Program-made: the position numbers and the translations under genes
Shown here: piece after piece, positions 16,512-24,054 of the stretch
Numbering within the stretch: the first letter of the stretch is position 1
Layout of the letters: the number at the start of each line of letters is the position of its first letter
NCBI GenBank assembly: GCA_016865895.1
Contig: VGNY01000007.1
Coordinates: forward strand, 1 to 39,026
Source: Chloroflexota bacterium
Lineage (GTDB): Bacteria; Chloroflexota; Dehalococcoidia; GIF9; UBA5629
Direction of reading: 5' to 3'
Length of the DNA: 39,026 nucleotides
Notes under the pieces: generated by a model
The model's database searches: none
What the model was told of the DNA's origin: nothing
What the model saw: only the letters and a program-made list of their open reading frames with translations

Positions 16512-17252
16512 ATGAGTGTACGTACTGTTGGCATTATCGGTGATGGGGAGCTAAAGGGTTGGCTGCAAGAACTTTTGTCAAAGGCAGACTTCAAAGTCAT
16601 CACCTCTGATTTGAATCAGGATTACGCTGACCAAGTCTCGGCTACTGATTTAGTTTTAGAGGCTGTGGCTGAAGATTTTGCTTTGAAAAGGAAAGTATTT
16701 GAGAATTGCGATAGTAAATGCCGCAAGGAAACGATTTTGGCAACTACCACTGCTAATCCCTGTATTACGAAACTAGCGGCAACGACTAAAAGGCCGGAGA
16801 AAGTCATTGGCCTCAACTTCACCAAAAATCCATTCGAGGAGAAATACCTAGTTCAGATAGTGAGAGGACTGCAAACTTCTGAAGATGCTGTGCAGACTTC
16901 GAGGGATTTTTTGGAGAAGGCGGGTATTGTCGTTGCAAAACTTGAGGAGGCGCCAGGTTTTATTCTGGACAGGGTGATTGCCTCGATAGTTAATGAGGCT
17001 GCCGTCATGTATTCAGCGAAATTGGCGAGCCTTGAGGATATTGACAGGATGATGAAGGTCTGTGTGAATTGGCCTATGGGGCCCTTCGAATTTGGTGATA
17101 CTATCGGTGTGGACAAGGTAGTGGAAATTATGGAGTCTCTATCACAGCAACTTGGCCCCAAGTATATGCCTAATTTTTTGCTCAGGAAAATGGTTGATGC
17201 TGGCTGGTTGGGAAAGAAGACGGGGAGAGGATTCTATGTATATAGCAAATAA
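16512..17252 (+). CDS. 3-hydroxyacyl-CoA dehydrogenase-like protein with altered catalytic dyad
   Basis: A 246-aa homologue of hydroxyacyl-CoA dehydrogenase, shorter than the usual ~285 aa because the helical segment after the second beta strand is missing. The NAD motif is degraded (GDGELKG instead of GxGxxG). The catalytic His of the GxHFFNP motif is Asn102 (GLNFTKNP), and the partner Glu is Gln115 (YLVQIV), allowing one inserted residue. The C-terminal domain is well kept (PGFILDRVIASIVNEA, GPFEFGDTIGVD, KKTGRGFYVYS). It is therefore likely not a normal dehydrogenase; it could be a regulatory or complex partner of the intact enzyme at 18075. The ORF is open, has AGGAGG and its own promoter, so it does not look like a decaying pseudogene. 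Confidence 0.85.
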   Translation: MSVRTVGIIGDGELKGWLQELLSKADFKVITSDLNQDYADQVSATDLVLEAVAEDFALKRKVFENCDSKCRKETILATTTANPCITKLAATTKRPEKVIGLNFTKNPFEEKYLVQIVRGLQTSEDAVQTSRDFLEKAGIVVAKLEEAPGFILDRVIASIVNEAAVMYSAKLASLEDIDRMMKVCVNWPMGPFEFGDTIGVDKVVEIMESLSQQLGPKYMPNFLLRKMVDAGWLGKKTGRGFYVYSK

Positions 17253-17269
17253 TTCAGGTGGAGGCAAAG

Positions 17270-18055
17270 ATGAACTTTGAAAACATTATTTACAGTAAGG
17301 AGAACGGGATAGCCAGAATCACCGTAAATAGGCCTGATAAGCGAAACGCTCTAAATCAGGGGGTAAGGCTGGAACTACGACAAGTGCTTAAGGATATCGA
17401 AGATGACGAAAGCGTTAAGGTGGCTATTATCACCGGTGCCGGAGATAAGGCATTTATAGGTGGTGCCGACATAACAGAGCTCAAGGAAATGAGTCCTATA
17501 ACTTGTGAGGCACGGGCATCCACTTTAGGCCAGCAGCTTTATACAGATATAGAAAATCTTAGAGTTCCTGTTATAGCTATGATAAATGGGTTTTGCCTTG
17601 GTGGTGGCTGTGAAATAGCTATGTGCTGTGATATAAGGATTGCTTCAGAAAATGCTAATCTGGGGCAGCCAGAGATTAATATCGGTCTTTTCCCCGGTGG
17701 TGGTGGCACGCAAAGGTTACCTCGGCTCGTTGGCTGGGGAAGAGCTAAAGAATTGCTATATACGGGTAGAATAATAGATGCTGCTGAAGCGGAGAGAATC
17801 GGTTTGGTAGATAAAGTGGTTCCGCAGGATAAATTGGAGTTGACTGTTACTGAACTAGCAAAAACTATAGCCAGCAAAAGCCCGGTGATTATCAGGCTGC
17901 TTAAGAAGGTAATTAACAAGGGAATGTATTCCAGTCTACCCGATGGTTTGGCTTATGAGAAAAGCACCTTCGGTCTTTGCTTTGCTACCGAGGACCACAA
18001 TGAGGGCATAGCAGCTTTCCTCGAGAAGCGACAGCCGGAGTTTAAAGGTAAATAG
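17270..18055 (+). CDS. Enoyl-CoA hydratase (crotonase family)
   Basis: A 261-aa crotonase. The oxyanion-hole region KAFIGGADI and both catalytic glutamates are present: one in GGGCEIAMCCD, the other in GQPEINIG. PGGGGTQRLPRLVG follows as usual. It should hydrate trans-2-enoyl-CoA to 3-hydroxyacyl-CoA. The ORF track starts at a GTG at 17258; the ATG at 17270 has GGTGGAGG directly upstream and fits the family start, so I used it. It lies 17 nt after the degenerate dehydrogenase and 19 nt before the intact one, forming a hydratase/dehydrogenase unit. Confidence 0.93.
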   Translation: MNFENIIYSKENGIARITVNRPDKRNALNQGVRLELRQVLKDIEDDESVKVAIITGAGDKAFIGGADITELKEMSPITCEARASTLGQQLYTDIENLRVPVIAMINGFCLGGGCEIAMCCDIRIASENANLGQPEINIGLFPGGGGTQRLPRLVGWGRAKELLYTGRIIDAAEAERIGLVDKVVPQDKLELTVTELAKTIASKSPVIIRLLKKVINKGMYSSLPDGLAYEKSTFGLCFATEDHNEGIAAFLEKRQPEFKGK

Positions 18056-18074
18056 AAGGTTTGGAGGCGAGAAA

Positions 18075-18938
18075 ATGGAGATCAGAAAGATTTGCGTCTT
18101 AGGTGCTGGGGTTATGGGACATGGAATTGCCCAGGTTTGTGCTCAGGCAGGATATCAGGTTAATCTGCAGGATATTAAAGACGAGCTTGTGCAGGCTGGT
18201 ATTAACAAGATTCGAAAATTCCTTGCTGGTGGTGTTGAGCGCAAGAAGATGACACCAGATGAAGCGGATACTATTTTGAATCGGATAGAGGGCATGATTG
18301 ATTTGAAAGAGGCAGTCAAAGATGTTGACTTAATCATCGAGGCTATAGTTGAAGATATAAACATAAAAAAGGATGTCTTTAAGGAGCTAGACCAAATATG
18401 CTCTGCGGATACTATATTTGCCTCCAATACTTCAGCTCAGAGCATCACCGAGATGACGATGGCAACCAAGCGGCCTGGCAAATTCATTGGTATGCACTGG
18501 TTCAATCCGCCTCAGCTTATGCGGGGGATAGAAATCATTGTTCATGATAAGACCTCCAACGACACTCTGAATACCATGGTGGATTTATGCAAGAAGCTGG
18601 GTAAAGAGACGGGCGTATGCAAAGACTCACCAGGGTTTATTGTCAACAGGCTTATCCAAATCTGGTACAACGAAAGTCTGAATATGTTTGATGAAGGCAT
18701 AGCTGAGCCGCCAGATATAGATACTGCTTTAAAAGCGGGTTACAGTTTTAGGATGGGGCCTTTTGAGTTGCGTGATATGGTTGGCATGGATGTTGCTTTA
18801 GCTAGCACCGGGACGCATTACCGAGAGTTGATGAGAGAGCAATTCAGGCCACCAAGATGTCTGATAATGAAGGTGAAAGCTGGTGAGTTGGGGAGGAAGA
18901 CAGGTCGAGGTTTCTATGAGTATAAGTCTGAAGCTTGA
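18075..18938 (+). CDS. 3-hydroxybutyryl-CoA dehydrogenase
   Basis: A 287-aa NAD-dependent dehydrogenase oxidising 3-hydroxyacyl-CoA, or reducing acetoacetyl-CoA. GAGVMGHGIAQ binds NAD; the catalytic His141 is in GMHWFNPP, with Glu153 twelve residues later (GIEII). ASNTS and SPGFIVNRLIQ are also present. Length matches the single-domain bacterial enzyme. The start has GGAGGCGAG. With the hydratase just upstream it supplies two consecutive beta-oxidation steps. Unlike its neighbour at 16512, its active site is intact. Confidence 0.94.
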   Translation: MEIRKICVLGAGVMGHGIAQVCAQAGYQVNLQDIKDELVQAGINKIRKFLAGGVERKKMTPDEADTILNRIEGMIDLKEAVKDVDLIIEAIVEDINIKKDVFKELDQICSADTIFASNTSAQSITEMTMATKRPGKFIGMHWFNPPQLMRGIEIIVHDKTSNDTLNTMVDLCKKLGKETGVCKDSPGFIVNRLIQIWYNESLNMFDEGIAEPPDIDTALKAGYSFRMGPFELRDMVGMDVALASTGTHYRELMREQFRPPRCLIMKVKAGELGRKTGRGFYEYKSEA

Positions 18939-18956
18939 ATCAGGTGATGTCAGAAA

Positions 18957-19628
18957 ATGAAAATCAATGTAATGACCGATGTCCTTGAAGCCAATGACCG
19001 CATAGCTGCAGCCAATAGCGAGGTCTTTAAGAAGCACCGGAACCTGGTGCTTAACCTGATGAGTTCGCCAGGAGCCGGGAAGACGACCTTGCTGGAGAAA
19101 ACTGCTGAGGCGCTCAAGGGTAAGCTTCGCCTCGGTGTGATTGCCGGGGATATTGAGACTACTCGTGATGCGGAACGGCTGCAGAAATATCGGCTTCCTG
19201 TTGTGCAGCTTACTACTGGTTCTGCTTGTCATCTCGATGCAAATATGGTCGCCTCCGCGTTACCTCACATTGACCTGAGCAAGTTGGATATTCTTATTAT
19301 CGAGAACGTGGGGAATCTCGTCTGCCCCGCAGAATTCAAGCTGGGCGAAGATTTCAAAATCATGATGCTCAGTGTCACCGAAGGAGATGAGAAGCCGCTC
19401 AAGTATCCGCTGATGTTTCGTGAATCAGCACTGCTGCTAATCAACAAAATCGATTTGCTGAAGTATACCAATTTCAATTTAGAGGAGGTGAAGGCGAACG
19501 CACGCAAGGTTCATCCAGCCTTGGAGATTATAGATATTTCCTGCACCGCAGGCCGGGGAATTTCAGAATGGATAGAGTGGATTAGTCAGCGCTATCATAA
19601 AAAATTTGGGATTAAAACACGTGCATGA
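18957..19628 (+). CDS. hypB: Hydrogenase nickel incorporation GTPase HypB
   Basis: A 223-aa SIMIBI-class GTPase that drives nickel loading of [NiFe] hydrogenases. The P-loop SSPGAGKTT, the AGDIETTRDAERL segment, the metal-site region TGSACHLDA, ENVGNLVCPAEF and the guanine-specificity NKID are all visible. There is no His-rich N-terminal nickel store. The start ATG lies 18 nt after the dehydrogenase gene, and the end overlaps hypA by 8 nt. It sits inside an acyl-CoA cluster, not with the hydrogenase structural genes 6 kb upstream; both hydrogenases in the window would need it. HypC, D, E and F are not present here. Confidence 0.97.
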   Translation: MKINVMTDVLEANDRIAAANSEVFKKHRNLVLNLMSSPGAGKTTLLEKTAEALKGKLRLGVIAGDIETTRDAERLQKYRLPVVQLTTGSACHLDANMVASALPHIDLSKLDILIIENVGNLVCPAEFKLGEDFKIMMLSVTEGDEKPLKYPLMFRESALLLINKIDLLKYTNFNLEEVKANARKVHPALEIIDISCTAGRGISEWIEWISQRYHKKFGIKTRA

Positions 19629-19962
19629 GATGGCAATTGCCCGAAATATAGTAAATATTGCCATTACTGCAGCTGAGAAAGAAGGTGCCAAGAAGATTAC
19701 CAGAGTTAATGTAGTAGCGGGGGAACTGAGGGGAATTATCCCTGCACAACTGATTTTTAGCTTTGGACTGATGGCGGAGAATACTATTGCTAGCGGAGCT
19801 TATCTTGATTTAGAAATAACGCCGCTAATAGGAAAGTGCAAGCAGTGCGGTGAGGTGTTTGTGGTGAAAGATTATTGTTATGTCTGTCCCAAGTGTCGGG
19901 GTGAAGATATACAAACTGTCAGCGGTATAGAGCTTCGAGTAAAAGATATCGAGGTTGAATGA
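19621..19962 (+). CDS. hypA: Hydrogenase nickel metallochaperone HypA
   Basis: A 113-aa nickel chaperone that partners HypB. The N-terminal Met-His-Glu is essential for nickel binding in this family. Translating from the GTG at 19621 gives exactly MHEMAIARNIV, whereas the ORF-track TTG at 19606 would bury the motif, so GTG is the start. The zinc domain has CKQC and CPKC pairs plus a Cys in CYVCP. The start overlaps the last 8 nt of hypB, indicating coupled translation. Confidence 0.96.
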   Translation: MHEMAIARNIVNIAITAAEKEGAKKITRVNVVAGELRGIIPAQLIFSFGLMAENTIASGAYLDLEITPLIGKCKQCGEVFVVKDYCYVCPKCRGEDIQTVSGIELRVKDIEVE

Positions 19963-19984
19963 TAAAGCGAAAGGAGATTATCTT

Positions 19985-21085
19985 ATGGCTGGGACAGTCT
20001 ATGAAAAACTGGCTGATGCTCTGAGTATAAGAGGTGGGGCAGTGCCCGCTGTAAAGTGCAAGGAGTTCTTTGCCTTGCTGGAGGAGCTTTTTACTCCAAA
20101 AGAGGCGGAGCTGGCGACTAAAATGCCTGTCAGTCCGTTTCCTGCGGTGACCTTTGCCAAAGAGGTCATTGGTGGAGACCCTGATGAAGTGAGGAGACTT
20201 CTGGAGATTATGGCCGACAGGGGGACGGTTTTCACCATCGACCGCGATGGTACGAGGTTTTATACGCTTATGCCGTTGGTTCCAGGTATTTTTGAAATGC
20301 AGTTTATGGGTGGGGAGGTGAGTAATCGCACCAAAAAACTGGCCAAGCTTTTCGATGATTATTTTGTTTTGATTGGACAGGCAACGGTACGTCAGCCGGC
20401 TGCTTCTGAAGGTGGCACTGTTGTTCCATTTGCCAGAGTCATCCCGGTGGAGGCGGATATACCGACTGATGTTACCATCCATCCCTACGACAAGGTCTCC
20501 GAATATATTGCCAAGTCAGACTATATAGCGATTGGCACCTGCTACTGTCGCCATCACGGCGAATTGATTGGAAATCCCTGTAGCAAGCCAAAGGATGTGT
20601 GTATGGCTTTTGGACCTCAAGCTAAATATGTTGCTGAACGTGGCTTTGCCAGGCTGGTGTCAAGGGAAGAGGCGATTGAAGTCCTCAACCGTTCTGAAGA
20701 AGCTGGGCTTATACATTGCTCCAGCAATACTGGCAAATACATCAATTTTATGTGTAATTGTTGTGATTGCCATTGCGGTATTATCCAGAGCATGAAGAGG
20801 GGCGTCATTCCCATGGGTGCGGTCTCAAGTTTTATTGTGGCCGTTGATGAAGATGCATGTAATGGGTGTGGCACCTGTATAGATAGGTGCCAGATGGATG
20901 CGCTTACTCTGGATGGCACCATGCTGGTTCGAGATGGTAGGCGCTGTATTGGATGTGGGCTCTGCATCTCGGCATGCCCCACGGAGGCATTGAAGGTGGA
21001 ACTAAGGAAGGATGCACCGGTACCGCCTCGTGACCAGCGGGAACTGAATGCAGCCATGATATCTTCTCTACCGCAGAATAAGTGA
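19985..21085 (+). CDS. Ferredoxin-domain protein with N-terminal winged-helix-like region
   Basis: A 366-aa Fe-S protein starting at ATG 19985 (AAAGGAGA upstream); the ORF-track TTG at 19955 overlaps hypA and is not preferred. The first ~110 residues are helical and resemble a winged-helix module (DPDEVRRLLEIMADRGTV, then a short beta hairpin). The middle holds Cys clusters GTCYCRHH, NPCSKPKDVC and CNCCDCHCG. The C-terminus carries two ferredoxin sites (CNGCGTCIDRC and CIGCGLCISAC). It is probably a cytoplasmic electron carrier or redox partner for acyl-CoA enzymes. I cannot name a precise function. The unusual CNCCDCHCG motif may bind a further cluster. Confidence 0.82.
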   Translation: MAGTVYEKLADALSIRGGAVPAVKCKEFFALLEELFTPKEAELATKMPVSPFPAVTFAKEVIGGDPDEVRRLLEIMADRGTVFTIDRDGTRFYTLMPLVPGIFEMQFMGGEVSNRTKKLAKLFDDYFVLIGQATVRQPAASEGGTVVPFARVIPVEADIPTDVTIHPYDKVSEYIAKSDYIAIGTCYCRHHGELIGNPCSKPKDVCMAFGPQAKYVAERGFARLVSREEAIEVLNRSEEAGLIHCSSNTGKYINFMCNCCDCHCGIIQSMKRGVIPMGAVSSFIVAVDEDACNGCGTCIDRCQMDALTLDGTMLVRDGRRCIGCGLCISACPTEALKVELRKDAPVPPRDQRELNAAMISSLPQNK

Positions 21086-21093
21086 TTTAGAAT

Positions 21094-21114
21094 AACGGGA
21101 AAGGGTATCCCGTT
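21094..21114 (+). other. Intra-operon hairpin before mutase gene
   Basis: AACGGGA and TCCCGTT form a perfect 7-bp stem with a 7-nt loop, followed by TTATATC. The next gene (ATG 21144) has no good ribosome site, so the structure may tune downstream expression. The weak U-tract argues against a strong terminator. Confidence 0.35.
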
Positions 21115-21143
21115 TATATCCAAAATCAGAGTAGCGAACAGCA

Positions 21144-22799
21144 ATGCCAAGCAAGAACAAGCGTGAGTGGCAGGAAACTACGTTAGCTTCAACTTTGAGG
21201 CGATTTCCTGAGAGACAAGAGAATTTTGAAACTACTTCAGGGATTACGATTGATACAGTTTACACCCCTGACGACCTTGGAGAATTTGATTATGGTGCAT
21301 CCATAGGTTATCCTGGCGAATATCCGTTTACCCGAGGCATCCAGCCGACGATGTATCGTGGCCGAATATGGACAATGCGCCAGTATGCCGGCTATGGCAC
21401 TGCTGAGGAGTCCAATCGCAGATATCGATATCTGTTGGAACAGGGCCAGACCGGCTTAAGTATTGCTTTTGATTTACCAACTCAGATAGGTTATGACTCC
21501 GACCATCCGTTAGCTAGGGGGGAAGTTGGTCGACTTGGTGTAGCCATAGATACCCTTGAGGATATGGAAATCCTGTTTAAGGGCATATCTCTGGATAAAA
21601 TAAGCACCTCGATGACCATTAATGCCACTGCCCCCGTTCTTCTTGCTATGTATATAGCTGTAGCTAAAAAACAAGGTGTTGACCTTGATAGGCTCGATGG
21701 GACAACGCAAAATGATGTTCTGAAAGAGTACATTGCTCGGGGAACATATATTTTTCCACCTCGTCCTTCGATGCGGCTGACCGCGGATATTTTCGCCTAT
21801 TGTAGCCGATATCTTCCTCGTTGGAATACCATTAGTATAGGCGGCTATCACATTAGAGAGGCTGGCGCCGATGCCGTTCAAGAGATTGCCTTTGCATTAG
21901 CTAACGGCATTGCCTATGTTGAAGCGGCTATCAATGCTGGGCTGGATGTAGATGATTTTGCTGGTAGAATCTCCTGGATATTTCAAACTAATAACAATTT
22001 CTTCGAGGAGATTGCCAAACTGCGGGCAATTCGCAGAATGTGGGCTAAGATAATGAAGGAGAGATTTAAAGCCAAAGACCAGCGTAGCTGGATGTTGCGT
22101 ACCCATATTCAGACTGGAGGGTCAACATTAACAGCCCAGCAGCCTATGAACAATATTGTCAGGGCTACTTATCAGGCGCTGGCTGCAGTGCTCGGCGGGA
22201 TACAATCTATGGCGGTCTCCTGTTTTGATGAAGCTGTCTGTCTGCCTACAGAGGAGTCAGTGCAACTGGCTTTGCGTATCCAGCAGATTTTAGCCTTTGA
22301 AAGTGGTGTTGCTGACGTTGTTGACCCCATTGGCGGCTCCTATTTTGTCGAAAGTCTTACCGATGCCCTGGAAAGGGAAGCCAACAAGTATATTGCCAAA
22401 ATCGATAGTTTTGGTGGTGCTGTAGCCGCCATTGAGCAGGGATTCCAGCAAAGAGAGATTCAGGCGAGTTCTTATCGTTATCAGAAGGAAGTTGAGGAAG
22501 CCAAGAGGACTGTAGTCGGTGTTAACAGGTTTGTCTCTGCATATCCTAAAGTGGAGAAGGTACTTCGAGTTGATGCCGAACAGGAGAGAAAGCAGGTTGA
22601 GCGGCTGACTCATATTAAGAAGAATAGGAATAATTCGAAGGTGAATCAGAAGCTCAAGAAACTAGAGGAAGTGGCCCGCAGCAAAGATAATACTATACCG
22701 GCTTTCATCGAATGTGTGGAGGCTTATGCCACTTTGGGCGAGATGTGTGACGTGCTTCGCCGAGTTTTTGGCAGTCAGAAGGAGTACCTGGTATTCTAA
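21144..22799 (+). CDS. Methylmalonyl-CoA mutase, large (catalytic) subunit without B12 domain
   Basis: A 551-aa TIM-barrel subunit that rearranges methylmalonyl-CoA and succinyl-CoA using adenosylcobalamin. The substrate-contact region [16 protein letters not shown] (Tyr near 81), the FPPRPSMR segment (Arg near 211) and [10 protein letters not shown] (His near 236) follow methylmalonyl-CoA mutase rather than isobutyryl-CoA mutase; this was judged from memory of the family. The protein stops after the barrel: the ~130-aa B12-binding domain with DxHxxG is absent, so it is the split form seen in archaea and some bacteria. The small subunit is not in this window. The start codon lacks a clear ribosome site. 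Confidence 0.93.
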   Translation: MPSKNKREWQETTLASTLRRFPERQENFETTSGITIDTVYTPDDLGEFDYGASIGYPGEYPFTRGIQPTMYRGRIWTMRQYAGYGTAEESNRRYRYLLEQGQTGLSIAFDLPTQIGYDSDHPLARGEVGRLGVAIDTLEDMEILFKGISLDKISTSMTINATAPVLLAMYIAVAKKQGVDLDRLDGTTQNDVLKEYIARGTYIFPPRPSMRLTADIFAYCSRYLPRWNTISIGGYHIREAGADAVQEIAFALANGIAYVEAAINAGLDVDDFAGRISWIFQTNNNFFEEIAKLRAIRRMWAKIMKERFKAKDQRSWMLRTHIQTGGSTLTAQQPMNNIVRATYQALAAVLGGIQSMAVSCFDEAVCLPTEESVQLALRIQQILAFESGVADVVDPIGGSYFVESLTDALEREANKYIAKIDSFGGAVAAIEQGFQQREIQASSYRYQKEVEEAKRTVVGVNRFVSAYPKVEKVLRVDAEQERKQVERLTHIKKNRNNSKVNQKLKKLEEVARSKDNTIPAFIECVEAYATLGEMCDVLRRVFGSQKEYLVF

Positions 22800-22833
22800 C
22801 GCTAACGTTAGTTTAGAAAGTAGGAGCCAAAAC

Positions 22834-23364
22834 ATGAGGTCAATAAGTAGCATCAAAAAAGAGGAAATAAGGGATTTACTGGGTAAGGGATGGCTGACGC
22901 ATGATGGGATGTGGTTCTACAGTGTTTGCCAAGGGCTTGGCATTGAGAGAGCCAATACATTGAATAAGGTTGCCATAAAATCCATGTCTGTGATTGAGGC
23001 GCAAAGGCTTGCTGATGTTCTAGGTGTAGGAGGAAAACGGTTGGCAACCTTTGAGGAAATCAAGAACTTTCTACTCGAGGGCATGGAGCTGATTTTGCCA
23101 TACTCGGTTTTCAGTAAATTCCATGTGAGTATTCTCTCGAAGAATGTTTTGCATTGGGAATGGGCGAATGGCGAGTGTTTCGCTTACAAAGGTATGAAGC
23201 GAATGGGACTTATAGACGGATATGAATGTGGTGTAGTCTATAGAATTGAATGCTGGTTTCAGAATTTAGGACTTAAATTCAATAGTATTCCAGAACACGG
23301 GAAATGCTTGATGTATGAAAAAGGCTACTGCTCCGGAGATTTTGAATTCTTCTTCGACGATTGA
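22834..23364 (+). CDS. Conserved hypothetical protein (DUF6125-like)
   Basis: A 176-aa soluble protein. The ORF-track start at 22714 lies within the mutase gene; the ATG at 22834 has AGGAG upstream and gives a natural N-terminus. The sequence has a helical first half (WLTHDGMWFYSVCQGLGIERANTLN) and a Cys/aromatic-rich second half (HWEWANGECFAYKG; YECGVVYRIECWF). The pattern resembles the DUF6125 group, which is related to amino-thiazoline-carboxylate-hydrolase-like proteins; I am only moderately sure. It is the last gene of the cluster, 34 nt after the mutase, and converges on the MaoC-like gene. No function assigned. Confidence 0.72.
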   Translation: MRSISSIKKEEIRDLLGKGWLTHDGMWFYSVCQGLGIERANTLNKVAIKSMSVIEAQRLADVLGVGGKRLATFEEIKNFLLEGMELILPYSVFSKFHVSILSKNVLHWEWANGECFAYKGMKRMGLIDGYECGVVYRIECWFQNLGLKFNSIPEHGKCLMYEKGYCSGDFEFFFDD

Positions 23365-23375
23365 TTGTCCTTAAC

Positions 23376-23828
23376 TCAATTTTTATTCCTTCTCCTCACG
23401 AGGTGTGTTGTCTCAGTTTCGGCGACAGTATCGCCTTTCTGGTTTTTGCAGATGCTGCGGTGGACTATGATTCCCCTTTCTGGGTTTTTGGTCTCCCTCT
23501 TTTCAATTACTTCGCCGTGAACCCTGATGGTATCACCAGGGCGTAGTGGGCTTGTTATTTTTACCTTGTCTATGCCGATGAGGGCGACCATCGTTTCCTC
23601 ATCCCAGAATCCAGATTGTTCCTCAAGTCCTCCCATAATAAGTAGAGTTAGCCTCCCCGGGGCAATCCTTGTTCCGAATGGAGTCTTTTTAGCCTCCTCT
23701 TCGTCCCAGAATATGGGCAAGGTAAAGCCAGCGAGCCCGACTATTATGTTTATCATCCCTCCACTTATAGTCCTGCCCGGTGTTACGAATTTTTCTCCTA
23801 CCTGGTAGTCTTCCCAGTATTTAGCCAT
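23376..23828 (-). CDS. MaoC/hotdog-fold protein lacking the hydratase dyad
   Basis: A 150-aa single-hotdog protein of the MaoC-like group, which normally hydrates enoyl-CoA with an Asp-x4-His pair (DxNPxH). Here the matching segment reads GFTLPIFWDEEEA, so Asp is Phe35 and His is Phe40, while the surrounding WDEEEAKKTPFG and APG context is kept. It is therefore unlikely to be an ordinary hydratase; it may pair with an active subunit, bind acyl-CoA, or act as a thioesterase-like protein. The start has GAGGAGGTG. It is the most downstream gene of the minus-strand DUF35/thiolase cluster, separated from the thiolase by a repeat of about 100 nt. Confidence 0.85.
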   Translation of the reverse strand: MAKYWEDYQVGEKFVTPGRTISGGMINIIVGLAGFTLPIFWDEEEAKKTPFGTRIAPGRLTLLIMGGLEEQSGFWDEETMVALIGIDKVKITSPLRPGDTIRVHGEVIEKRETKNPERGIIVHRSICKNQKGDTVAETETTHLVRRRNKN

Positions 23829-23883
23829 GTTTCACCTCCTCGAGATTGTTTATTAACCTGTCACTCTGAGTCCTTCGCATTCT

Positions 23884-23986
23884 GTCATTCTGAGCCTGAA
23901 CGAAGTGAAGGGGAAGAATCTTGCTTGGCTCAGGACAGGCTCTGCGAAGAGTCTTGAAATTCTTCGCCCATAGGGCTCAGAATGAC
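23884..23986. repeat. Intergenic inverted-repeat element
   Basis: Perfect 13-nt terminal inverted repeats GTCATTCTGAGCC (23884-23896) and GGCTCAGAATGAC (23974-23986) enclose a segment rich in GAAG/CTTCG subrepeats. A related fragment (TCACTCTGAG then TCCTTCG) lies just to the left at about 23861, and a decayed match (CTTTCGCTCACAATGA) at 26864-26879. The structure suggests a short non-coding interspersed repeat of the REP/MITE kind, sitting between the thiolase and the MaoC-like gene. Confidence 0.65.
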
Positions 23987-24054
23987 GGATAGGTTGCTGG
24001 GTGGTTTCACCTTCTTGACAGAAGTCTTATGCTTCCTCAAAGTTCACATTAGCT

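Noticed and set aside
22714-22833. Upstream extension of the DUF6125-like gene
   Set aside because: It lies wholly inside the mutase gene in another frame; ATG 22834 has its own ribosome site.
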